Origin: Pluralibacter sp. UBA7423 | GTDB lineage: Bacteria; Pseudomonadota; Gammaproteobacteria; Enterobacterales; Enterobacteriaceae | Assembly (NCBI GenBank): GCA_002470465.1 | Contig: DKMD01000018.1 | Span: 29,046-93,045 of the forward strand | Direction: 5' to 3' | DNA: 64,000 nucleotides | Shown here: piece by piece, positions 1-7,728 of the stretch | Numbering within the stretch: position 1 is the stretch's first letter | Layout of the letters: each line of letters begins with the position of its first letter | Notes under the pieces: generated by a model | Databases searched by the model: none | The model's input: the letters and a program-made list of their open reading frames with translations, nothing else | Told to the model about the DNA's origin: nothing | Made by a program: the position numbers and the translations under genes

Positions 1-196
1 ACTGGAGGCCCACGTCAAGCCTGGTGGAGTTATATTCAGTGGTGAGGCCGTCATCATACAAGTGGGCTGTTCCTGCCGATACGATGGCGATACCGGATCA
101 GGCTGAGTATGAGTCGACGTGGAAGTTGTCGGGATAATAGCCTGGCGGTGTACTGCCTCAGGCGTCAGCAGAATAAGTCCTTTCGCTACCGGATAA

Positions 197-330
197 TCAG
201 AAATTGATTTTGGCTCCAGCGGAAAATGCCCGGCCGCTGATGCCTTCTGATTGAAGGCGCTGCCGATATTGTACTTGGGTATTGAACAATGCGTTTTTCG
301 TAAGCTCGAATCCAACCCCGTTTTTCAGCT
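197..330 (-). pseudogene. C-terminal remnant of an autotransporter beta-barrel
   Basis: On the minus strand a frame ending in TGA at 197-199 reads NGVGFELTKNALFNTQ, then VQYRQRLQSEG, and ends SAGAKINF. Alternating hydrophobic residues with a terminal phenylalanine are typical of the last strands of an outer-membrane autotransporter barrel. Upstream the frame runs into a TAA, while a neighbouring frame continues with plausible residues, so a frameshift is likely. Further barrel-like residues (LYDDGLTTEYNSTRLDVGLQ) can be read on the same strand near 1-70. I read this as the decayed 3' end of an old adhesin gene. The family call rests on pattern only. Confidence 0.45.
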
Positions 331-860
331 GCAGATTATCTTCTCCCTTCCGGACTCTTCTGCTTTATCGCCACCAACGACGGTTCGCGGTACTTTGTGG
401 GGGGCTATTTTTTGTTCGCTGTACTTACAGAATTCACTTTGCAATTCTCTTTTTCTTGATTTCTAGTATTAACTGCCTTATGTCTGCCTTATGTCTGCCT
501 TATTTTGTAATTGGATTGTACTGAAACTGTTTCTGTGGCGTGCGCTTAAAGGCCTTTATTTTATTGGTCGGATCCCCGGTGGGTGCACTTATTGTGGTGT
601 TATCAGGGTATTGAGAAATATTGCGTTTACATTGTGATCACATTATGTGCATCGGTGAATAAAAAGATGCTATTAAGACCTTTTTTTGTGATTCCATTTA
701 TGAATAACCCGTCAGATAATACTTAGTATGTGTGGCAGACCTGCCTGCATTATGAATTAATATTTTTGTCGGGCGACAGTCTGTCTTTCATTCAGAATTT
801 ATTCTGTGAAGTGAAGAACAGGAACGTTGCGCTATTGTTGCTAGTCGAGGGAAGGCTATC

Positions 861-1508
861 GTGTCTGTAATGGTTATTAGTGATAGTATTTATTTTCTAC
901 AGGGAAGCAGCAACTATCCTTTGGGCGGTAACGTAACATGTTTACTGGCAGCCGACATGGTGGGTATTCCGGATTACTTTGATTATCTTATTAGCTCAAA
1001 AAAAACTAAAGTTCTTGTAATCAGCGTGGCTGATTACAGTATGCTGCTGACAATTATTAGCTATGCTGCCCATCATAAAACACTCCGTATAATTATCGAA
1101 ATTGCCTCGATTGTAGCTGTTCCGGTTATTAATGTTTGTGGCATCCTGATCGTCCATCGAAAATTATCCAGAGAAATACTAATTGAACTCGTCCTTTACG
1201 GGAAGCTCACACGGCAGTATCCGTTTCAGGTTAATTTCGATCGGTTAGCCGGGCGCTCGCACTATAATACCTTCCGGACATTGCTTTTTGATGTTTCTGG
1301 CAGGTTTAGTATGCCGGAAAAAACGATCAGCAGACATAAATGCTTGTTGGCCCGGGAAATGTTCCTGGAGGGCATTAACAGCGCCGTTCAGCTACGGCTG
1401 ATGCGCCTGTACATGCTTATTTATTCTATACGGGAAGAGGGAAGAGAGTCCCGGATGACCATGGCAATCGGCACGCTGCCTGACTATCTCGCAATTGTAG
1501 ATCGTTAA
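861..1508 (+). CDS. LuxR-like orphan regulator, degenerate (tentative)
   Basis: A 215-residue protein in an AT-rich setting. The N-terminus (MSVMVISDSIYFLQG) resembles the start of a receiver-like domain in LuxR-type fimbrial regulators. Around residues 154-166 the stretch PEKTISRHKCLLAREM looks like the recognition helix of a LuxR/FixJ-type helix-turn-helix, whose usual form is KTVSxHK...A..KLG. Phosphoacceptor residues are not evident. It lies about 1.6 kb upstream of chaperone-usher locus 1 in the same direction, where regulators of fimbrial operons often sit. The two clear LuxR-type proteins near 53.5 and 60 kb are only distantly similar. The start at 861 is a GTG after the purine-rich stretch GAGGGAAGG. 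Function is inferred and uncertain. Confidence 0.5.
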   Translation: MSVMVISDSIYFLQGSSNYPLGGNVTCLLAADMVGIPDYFDYLISSKKTKVLVISVADYSMLLTIISYAAHHKTLRIIIEIASIVAVPVINVCGILIVHRKLSREILIELVLYGKLTRQYPFQVNFDRLAGRSHYNTFRTLLFDVSGRFSMPEKTISRHKCLLAREMFLEGINSAVQLRLMRLYMLIYSIREEGRESRMTMAIGTLPDYLAIVDR

Positions 1509-3074
1509 AGCGATTTACTCAGAGACAATGTTGAAGAAGCGGGCAACCTTTCATAAAAGGTACAGTATACCTCTGGTATGACGATAAAGAGTCCTGCCAG
1601 GTTAACGATAGTTGCCCTGTACGCAGTGTTCAGAAATCAGTAACCCGCCGGAGTTATGGACCAGGGATATAGCATAAATATAACTCGTGGAATGTTACTT
1701 TAATGGCGCCATTGGTCGTAAACATTTAGCTAGAGGGTGATACTAGTAATACTTTTTATTCCTGTTCCACAATAAGAGCGGTGAAATCATCTAATACATG
1801 CTATTGGTGTGTGTTAGATGATTTTTCAATCCACGATCTGCCGATAAATTGTGCTGATGATTCTATGAATTTTCAAGCCAGCCTCCATTTGTAATACAAC
1901 ATACCATTCATATTTAAATAAAATGCGATGAAGCATCCTTAGGGACTTATCAATGCACTGCTGCCCCGCACTGTATGATATCCTGACTTTTCGTGTTAAA
2001 GGTTAGTGATTTTTTTACGTGACGCAATGTTTTTATTCCTTGCTGGTGTGCATATTTTAATATGTAGCTCATCATTGTGAGGTGTTGGCTACAAAACTCC
2101 TTTCTCAAAAAATCTTACGCAATACGATGCGTAGTATCTCCAAAGTCTGTCAGACACAAACTTCCGAAATCCTTAGATATACATCGTGCTGGTTATATGA
2201 AAATCCGAAGTATTGAGGAGTGAACCACTTTCAGTACTATCCTTAGCGAAGATTTCAACACGGCTGAGGTTGAACCAGAAAGGAACCAGGAGCTATATTT
2301 TAGTTTTTTTTGACTACAATCTACTCTATATGCCCTTATTTTTAATTTTTTCAGTCTTAACTGTCTTATCCAAAACTTATTCTGTGAATATTTTGTTACG
2401 ACCGTGCTTTTTCTTTGGTGTGATTGATTTTGTATTTTAATAATTATTTCAATGTGTTAGCTATCTTTTTTCGTTGTGGATATGTATGCGAAACACTAAT
2501 TTTACATTGTGTGGTTTTGCTTAGGCCGTAAGTGAGAAAAGATATTCTTAAGGTTGTTTTTCGCTATTTATTTTTTTTGTGCAGTGCCGGATAATTTTCG
2601 ACATACAGCAGGCACGTTCGTATCAAAAAAATAATATTTGTCTTTGGGATGTTATTTCTTGTGAGGGTATGCACTGTTTTGGTTGACAGATGATTAATCA
2701 GCGCTTTTTGCTGTGCTCCCATGAGTTATCAATGGAAATATATTCCTGTATGTAATGGTGTGATTATTCATCATCCGGTGACGAGACCTGCTTTTGGAAT
2801 ACGGAAATGACCCGTTACCAGGATTGATTTAATTACATCTGCCGGTAGATAAAACCTGAGAACTTTGTCATCAGTGTAACAGACCATGCCTGTTATTGAC
2901 TAATGTCTGCCACGCTAACCTGCATAAAGCATTCAGCATTTTTATAGAGGTGCTGTCTGCTGCGTCTGTTTGTGCCGACCCACTCGATGGGGGAAGTGAT
3001 GGCAGAATGCTTTATTAAATAAATGAAATTTCGTCAGGTGATATGAGCCTGATAAACAGAATCAGAGGTGTTAA
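1509..3074. other. AT-rich gap upstream of fimbrial locus 1, no convincing gene
   Basis: About 1.57 kb with low GC, many T and A runs and no reading frame that looks coding; a 75-codon frame at 2213-2440 is low-complexity and has no recognisable family. The base composition differs sharply from the following operon. It probably holds the promoter and regulatory DNA of the fimbrial operon and is a plausible H-NS binding region, but no individual site is certain. Confidence 0.4.
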
Positions 3075-3788
3075 GTGAAAGTAATAAATAAATCTGCAAT
3101 GTCAGCGGCCAGCTTATTGTTGAGTACGTTGTGTCTCTTCCCTCTGTATTCCCACGCAACGGGAATGGTGCCAGAAACGTCGGTGGTTATTGTTGAGGGC
3201 GGGGATGGCGAAGCGACCATGAATGTCACCAACACGGATAATTATCCAATGCTGCTGACCACCACCATTCAGGATATTGCTCAGGATAAAGAGAAGTTGT
3301 TGCTGGTTTCGCCTCCGGCCATTCGTGTGGACGGCGGCAAAACACAGAAGGTGCGCTTTATGCTGATAAGTAAAGCGCCGCTTAAAACGGAGCGCCTACG
3401 CCGCGTCATTTTCAACGGTATTCCGCCCCAGAATAAGGGCAAAAATGAGGTGCGCATGAGCGTCAGTCAGAATTTACCGGTGCTGATTCGTCCGGCAGGC
3501 CTGGCCCGCGATGAGGCTCCCTGGAAACGCCTGAGCTGGAAGGTCGCTGGCAACAAGCTGCTGGTCAGCAACGATTCCCCTTACGTGGTACGCCTGGCGC
3601 AGGGCGTGAAAACGCTGCCGGGGAATGTAGCCCTGAGCCTGCCTCAAAGTTACATCCTGCCAGGACAGCATCTTTCTTTACAGGCTCCGGAAGGAAAAGC
3701 GCTGTCCGGTACGAAGCAGGTGCGTATTTCGCCAGCGACCACATGGGGATATTCGGTAAATACCTTCGATGCACCGATCGCGCAGTAA
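3075..3788 (+). CDS. Periplasmic pilus chaperone (PapD-like), locus 1
   Basis: A 237-residue exported chaperone with a signal peptide ending near SHA (residues 26-28). The immunoglobulin-like N-terminal domain carries TTTIQDI and VSPPAIRVDGGKTQKVR, followed by LKTERLRRVIFNGIPP, matching the edge-strand signature of PapD-family chaperones. Such proteins cap pilin subunits by donor-strand complementation and deliver them to the usher. Translation probably starts at a GTG behind the ribosome site AGAGGTG. It is the first gene of a run with five pilin-like subunits, an usher and a minor subunit, all on the plus strand. The divergence from classical FimC/PapD fits the chaperones found with DUF1120-type subunits. 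Confidence 0.85.
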   Translation: MKVINKSAMSAASLLLSTLCLFPLYSHATGMVPETSVVIVEGGDGEATMNVTNTDNYPMLLTTTIQDIAQDKEKLLLVSPPAIRVDGGKTQKVRFMLISKAPLKTERLRRVIFNGIPPQNKGKNEVRMSVSQNLPVLIRPAGLARDEAPWKRLSWKVAGNKLLVSNDSPYVVRLAQGVKTLPGNVALSLPQSYILPGQHLSLQAPEGKALSGTKQVRISPATTWGYSVNTFDAPIAQ

Positions 3789-3905
3789 CCTGCATGACGG
3801 TCAGTAAGGTGTCTGCCTGAGAAGGAAGCCTGGTCTGCGGGTCCGGCTTCCGGTATGGAAAGCACCGGCCTGGAGCCGGTTTACAGTCATAAAAAGGAAA
3901 GCAGA

Positions 3906-4619
3906 ATGAAAACAACAACTATTAGTAAAGCCTTACTGGCCACGCTCCTGGCCGCCGTAGCAGGCCAGGCCATGGCCGAAGGCGACAGCGTTGATGTTAA
4001 GGTCCGTGGACAGTTCGTTCCGGCGGCCTGCACCACAACCGTCAGCGGCGGTGGAACCGTGGACTACGGCACCATCAAAGCGGAAACCATTGCGAAGGAC
4101 GATTTCACCATGCTGGCAGTGAAAAACCTGAACCTGAGCATTGCCTGCGAGGCGCCGATGAAGATTGCGCTCCACACCACGGATATGCGCGCGGATAGTA
4201 CCGTAGCGCTGACGGGTAAGAGCTGGAATGTTAAGGCCCAGAGCGGGGAGTATAAGGCAAGTAGCTCAGTGCTTGGGCTGGGCAAAGCTGGCGATAAAAA
4301 TATTGGTTCGTGGGCAATGTGGATGGAGCCAGACTCCATTAAGGCCGACGGTAACGCTGTGGACGTTATTGCTGTGAATGGTTTCCCGGCAGCAACGGAC
4401 AGTGCCTGGGTTAAACCTACATCAGGTACTACCTGGCTGGCGCAGACTGGGGATTCATATAAGTCATGGGCAGCTACCGGCACCACTACTCCGATTGCGC
4501 TGACCACTCTGAACGGCACCCTGTCCGTGCAGGCGGGTATCAATAAAGGTTCAGAGCTTGATCTGACCAAAACCGTAACCCTCGATGGCATGGCCACCAT
4601 CCAGGTGTTCTACCTCTGA
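3906..4619 (+). CDS. DUF1120-like fimbrial subunit 1 (subtype A)
   Basis: A 237-residue secreted pilin-like protein. The start chosen is ATG 3906 behind AAGGAAAG; an upstream in-frame ATG at 3855 would spoil the signal peptide. The signal peptide ends GQAMA. The mature start is EGDSVDVKVRGQFVPAACT, with the two-cysteine pattern AACT...IACEAP that should form one disulfide, and the C-terminus LDLTKTVTLDG..TIQVFYL has the alternating pattern of a pilin's final strand. It is the first of five tandem paralogs and is closest to the fourth (6226-6924), sharing VDYGT, DDFTML, IACEAP and a GxWAMWMEP block. It is probably a shaft or structural subunit; which of the five is major cannot be told. Confidence 0.85.
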   Translation: MKTTTISKALLATLLAAVAGQAMAEGDSVDVKVRGQFVPAACTTTVSGGGTVDYGTIKAETIAKDDFTMLAVKNLNLSIACEAPMKIALHTTDMRADSTVALTGKSWNVKAQSGEYKASSSVLGLGKAGDKNIGSWAMWMEPDSIKADGNAVDVIAVNGFPAATDSAWVKPTSGTTWLAQTGDSYKSWAATGTTTPIALTTLNGTLSVQAGINKGSELDLTKTVTLDGMATIQVFYL

Positions 4620-4656
4620 TTATTTGTTTCTGAAAATACAAGTTGGAATACCGATA

Positions 4657-5331
4657 ATGAATAAATTAACCAAACTGGCGGCCGCTACGCTGCTGGCTGC
4701 CGTTGCCGGTCAGGCAATGGCGGTTGACGACAACGTTGACGTTAAGGTTACGGGGCAGATCGTGCCTCCGGCATGCATACCGGCAGTCAATGGTGGGGCA
4801 GTATTTGACTATGGGGCGATTAAGGCGGGTTCATTAAAGAGCGACAGTTTTAACGTTCTGGCGAAAAAGGGTCTGAGCTTCAGCCTCACCTGTAGTTCTC
4901 CGATGAAGGTGGCCTTTATCTCAGCGGACGGTCGTGCGGGAACGGTTGTTTCCGGCGGCGGCTCTATGGGAATTAATGGCAGCAGTACATCCAAATTCTA
5001 TGGGCTCGGGCAGGTAGACGGAAAAAACATCGGCAACTATGCCATGGGGATCAGGGACACCGATTTAACGATCGACGGCGAAAAGGGCTTTGAAGGTATT
5101 CAGTCGCAGGATAACGGAGCAACCTGGAAAACTGGTGATTACAGAGGTATCTGGATGGATCAGCAATATATTTCAAGCGTTGCAAAATCCGGAACCACGG
5201 AACCAGTAGCCTTTACGACATTGACCGGCACTATTCTTACCCAGCCCGTGATCAATAAGGCTTCTGAGCTTGATTTGACCAAAGTTATCAATCTGGATGG
5301 ACTGGTCTCTATTCAGGTCTTGTACCTATAA
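4657..5331 (+). CDS. DUF1120-like fimbrial subunit 2 (subtype B)
   Basis: A 224-residue secreted pilin-like paralog. ATG 4657 is preferred because it opens a good signal peptide (MNKLTKLAAATLLAAVAGQAMA); the frame is open back to 4585, overlapping the previous gene. The mature N-terminus VDDNVDVKVTGQIVPPACIP and the FDYGAIKAGSLKSDSFNVL block define subtype B, shared with the genes at 5413 and 6978. Two cysteines (PPACIP and LTCSSP) should form a disulfide. The C-terminus is LDLTKVINLDGLVSIQVLYL. Only 37 bp separate it from subunit 1, so cotranscription is likely. The ribosome site (TTGGAA) is weak. Confidence 0.85.
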   Translation: MNKLTKLAAATLLAAVAGQAMAVDDNVDVKVTGQIVPPACIPAVNGGAVFDYGAIKAGSLKSDSFNVLAKKGLSFSLTCSSPMKVAFISADGRAGTVVSGGGSMGINGSSTSKFYGLGQVDGKNIGNYAMGIRDTDLTIDGEKGFEGIQSQDNGATWKTGDYRGIWMDQQYISSVAKSGTTEPVAFTTLTGTILTQPVINKASELDLTKVINLDGLVSIQVLYL

Positions 5332-5412
5332 ACAGGATCGGTTTAATAAATCAGATTCAGGACAGTTTCGCCTGCCTGAATATAGTGGGCAGGCTGAAAT
5401 AGGGATAAAACA

Positions 5413-6126
5413 ATGAAAGCAATTACGCGTAAAACGCTGTTAGCCGCTTTTCTGAGTGTCGTGGCGTGTCAGGTGATGGCCGTTGACGATAACGTTGATG
5501 TTAAAGTCACCGGGCAAATTGTACCGCCAGCCTGTATTCCGGCGATGAGCGGTGGGGCCGTATTTGATTACGGTGCCATTAAAGCAGCCTCTCTGAAAAG
5601 CGATGATTTTAATCTGTTAGCAGAAAAAACACTTAATTTTTCGGTATCCTGCGACTCGCCAACAAAAATAGCCTTTAAGGTAACGGATGCACGCAAGGGA
5701 ACGGCCGTGCTGCCGGTGGGTAAAAACATGCAGCGTCGCGATATCACTGCTGATACGGCTTTATCCGGGCTGGGAACAGAGGATGGCAAAAATATCGGTG
5801 CCTATTCCCTGAATATTGCAAAAATGACGGTGGATAAAGGCGACGGTTCTACGGAGACCGCCCTCGACAGCCTCGACAGCATCCGTTCAGAGGACAACGG
5901 GCAGACCTGGACAAAGCTCTCAACGGGAACAAATACCCGCGTTTACCTTGATGACGACGGACGTTTGTTCGCACTGGCGGAAAAAGGGCAGCTTGAGCCA
6001 CTGTCGGTTAAAGTTATGAATGCAACAATGTGGGCGATGGTCGCGATCAATAAAGGGTCAGCGCTTAATCTGACAAAGATAAATAATCTGGATGGTCAGA
6101 TAAATATTCAGGTTATTTATCTCTAA
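5413..6126 (+). CDS. DUF1120-like fimbrial subunit 3 (subtype B)
   Basis: A 237-residue secreted pilin-like protein with a signal peptide ending CQVMA. Its first 40 mature residues are nearly identical to subunits 2 and 5 (VDDNVDVKVTGQIVPPACIP), while the middle diverges (RRDITADTALSGLGTEDGKN). Cysteines lie in PPACIP and VSCDSP. The terminal strand is NNLDGQINIQVIYL. AGGGATAAAACA precedes the ATG. Conserved ends with variable centres across the five copies suggest duplication followed by diversification of surface-exposed loops. It is probably a structural or accessory pilin of the same fibre. Confidence 0.85.
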   Translation: MKAITRKTLLAAFLSVVACQVMAVDDNVDVKVTGQIVPPACIPAMSGGAVFDYGAIKAASLKSDDFNLLAEKTLNFSVSCDSPTKIAFKVTDARKGTAVLPVGKNMQRRDITADTALSGLGTEDGKNIGAYSLNIAKMTVDKGDGSTETALDSLDSIRSEDNGQTWTKLSTGTNTRVYLDDDGRLFALAEKGQLEPLSVKVMNATMWAMVAINKGSALNLTKINNLDGQINIQVIYL

Positions 6127-6225
6127 AGCAACGCGTCTTCTTATATTTTAGAGTGTGTTGGTTTGTATTCTGCTTATTTTTATAAGCAGACTGAAAATGT
6201 GAATTAAATTGTAAAGGAAAACACT

Positions 6226-6924
6226 ATGAAAGCAGTAATGCGTAAAACTCTTCTGGCTGCCGTGCTTGCTGCAACTGCAGGACAGGCTATGGCCGCAGGC
6301 GACAGCATTGATGTGAAAGTTATCGGTCAGATTGTCCCGGCTGCCTGCACGGCGAACGTTACCGGTGGCGCAACTGTTGATTACGGCACCATGAAATCCA
6401 GCACCCTGGCAACGGATGATTTCACCATGCTGGACGTGAAGACGCTTGAGCTGAGCATCGCCTGTGAAGCGCCGGTGAAGATTGCCCTGAAAACTCAGGA
6501 TATGCGCTCTGACAGCGTCGTGGCGCTGACCGGTAAAAACTGGGGTATGAAGGCCAGCACCGTGGCGGCCAACGGAAAAGAGTTGGGCCTGGGCAGTGCT
6601 GATGGCAAGAACATTGGTGCATGGGCAATGTGGATGGAGCCAGCGTCTGTTAAGGCGGACGGTAATGCGGTTGATGCGCTGGATACGACGGGTACCCCTA
6701 ATGCCAGCTCCACCTGGACCAAAGCCGCGGGCGGCGCAGCCTGGCTGGCAACTACTGGTGCCTATAAGTCCTGGGGCGCAACCGGCACTGTCACACCAGT
6801 TGCTCTGACTACCCTGACCGGCACTCTGTCCGTACAGGCGGGTATCAACAAGGCATCTGAGCTGGATCTGACCAAACCGGTCACGCTGGATGGCCTGGCT
6901 ACCCTGCAGGTTTACTACCTCTGA
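6226..6924 (+). CDS. DUF1120-like fimbrial subunit 4 (subtype A)
   Basis: A 232-residue secreted pilin-like protein with signal peptide MKAVMRKTLLAAVLAATAGQ followed by AMA and mature start AGDSIDVKVIGQIVPAACTA. It shares with subunit 1 the blocks VDYGTMKSSTLATDDFTML, SIACEAPVKIAL and GAWAMWMEPASVKADGNAV, so these two form subtype A. AAAGGAAAA lies seven bases before the ATG. The 99 bp gap before it contains an AT-rich stretch that could hold a second promoter, but no site is certain. Two cysteines are conserved. The C-terminus LDLTKPVTLDGLATLQVYYL matches the other copies. Confidence 0.85.
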   Translation: MKAVMRKTLLAAVLAATAGQAMAAGDSIDVKVIGQIVPAACTANVTGGATVDYGTMKSSTLATDDFTMLDVKTLELSIACEAPVKIALKTQDMRSDSVVALTGKNWGMKASTVAANGKELGLGSADGKNIGAWAMWMEPASVKADGNAVDALDTTGTPNASSTWTKAAGGAAWLATTGAYKSWGATGTVTPVALTTLTGTLSVQAGINKASELDLTKPVTLDGLATLQVYYL

Positions 6925-6977
6925 TGACCAATGCGGGCCGGGTTTCCGGCCCATTTATAAGACCGGGAGATAATGGA

Positions 6978-7652
6978 ATGAACCGTTCAGTAAAATTAAT
7001 CGCTGTTGCGGCGCTGGTGCTGGCAGCAGGCCAGGCGATGGCCGTCGACGATAATGTGGATGTGAAGGTTACCGGGCAGATTGTGCCGCCAGCCTGTGTA
7101 CCGGCTATCAGCGGAGGCGCGGTGTTTGATTATGGTAGTATTAAAGCCGCCAGCCTTGCGCAAGACGATTATACGGTATTGAGTGGAAAGTCTTTGAGCT
7201 TTACGGTTAAATGTGATGCTCCTATGAAAATCGCATTTAAAACTACGGATATCAGGAAGGACTCAGGTTTTCTTGGCCCTGCAGGAATAAAATTACTTGG
7301 TGCTGATAGTAAGGATAAGCAATTAAGTGGGTTAGGTATGATTAATGGTATTAGCATCGGGGGATACGTTCTCGGACTAGCTGGTACCAGTTATCTCGCT
7401 GATGGTTCTTCCGTTTCTGCTATCTATTCTACTGATAATGGGTCCACTTGGAAAGTGGGGGGCGGATGGTTATTAGATGATAATAAGCTGAACTCAGTTG
7501 CTTCTTCGGATGATATGACCGCTCCGATCCCTTTAACCACATTAAGTGCATACATTTCTGCTCAGGCTATTCTGAATAAAGGCTCAGAGCTTGATCTTAC
7601 TAAAGTTATTAATTTAGATGGTATGTCAACCATTCAAGTCATCTACCTTTGA
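6978..7652 (+). CDS. DUF1120-like fimbrial subunit 5 (subtype B)
   Basis: A 224-residue secreted pilin-like protein. ATG 6978, after GGGAGA, opens the signal peptide MNRSVKLIAVAALVLAAGQ followed by AMA; the frame is open from 6924. The mature start VDDNVDVKVTGQIVPPACVP is subtype B. Codon usage becomes visibly more AT-rich from about 7200 onward (the variable centre and C-terminus), while the 5' third is GC-rich. This suggests a mosaic gene built by recombination with an AT-rich allele. It is the last subunit before a hairpin and the usher. Two cysteines and the LDLTKVINLDG C-terminus are conserved. Confidence 0.85.
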   Translation: MNRSVKLIAVAALVLAAGQAMAVDDNVDVKVTGQIVPPACVPAISGGAVFDYGSIKAASLAQDDYTVLSGKSLSFTVKCDAPMKIAFKTTDIRKDSGFLGPAGIKLLGADSKDKQLSGLGMINGISIGGYVLGLAGTSYLADGSSVSAIYSTDNGSTWKVGGGWLLDDNKLNSVASSDDMTAPIPLTTLSAYISAQAILNKGSELDLTKVINLDGMSTIQVIYL

Positions 7653-7672
7653 TTAATCATTAAAATAATTAC

Positions 7673-7697
7673 AGGTGCCCTTGCCGGGGCGCCTTTT
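7673..7697 (+). terminator. Attenuator hairpin between subunits and usher
   Basis: AGGTGCCC (7673-7680) pairs with GGGCGCCT (7687-7694, with one G-U pair) around a six-base loop, followed directly by TTTT and further T-rich DNA. Placed between the subunit array and the usher, it should terminate part of the transcripts, giving many subunits and few ushers. Confidence 0.7.
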
Positions 7698-7728
7698 ATG
7701 GACTGTTTTATTTTTTTCCGGAGTACCC

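Noticed and set aside
251..524. Two short plus-strand frames at the left edge
   Set aside because: They lie opposite the autotransporter remnant and have no protein-like pattern.
2213..2440. 75-codon plus-strand frame
   Set aside because: It is phenylalanine- and leucine-rich chance coding in AT-rich DNA, with no ribosome site that decides a start.
6148..6954. 268-codon minus-strand frame
   Set aside because: It is antisense to subunit 4; the repetitive paralogs give similar antisense frames.
3906..7652. CRISPR or simple tandem repeat array
   Set aside because: The repetition is between whole genes and only at the ends of the proteins; there are no short direct repeats with spacers here or elsewhere in the window.
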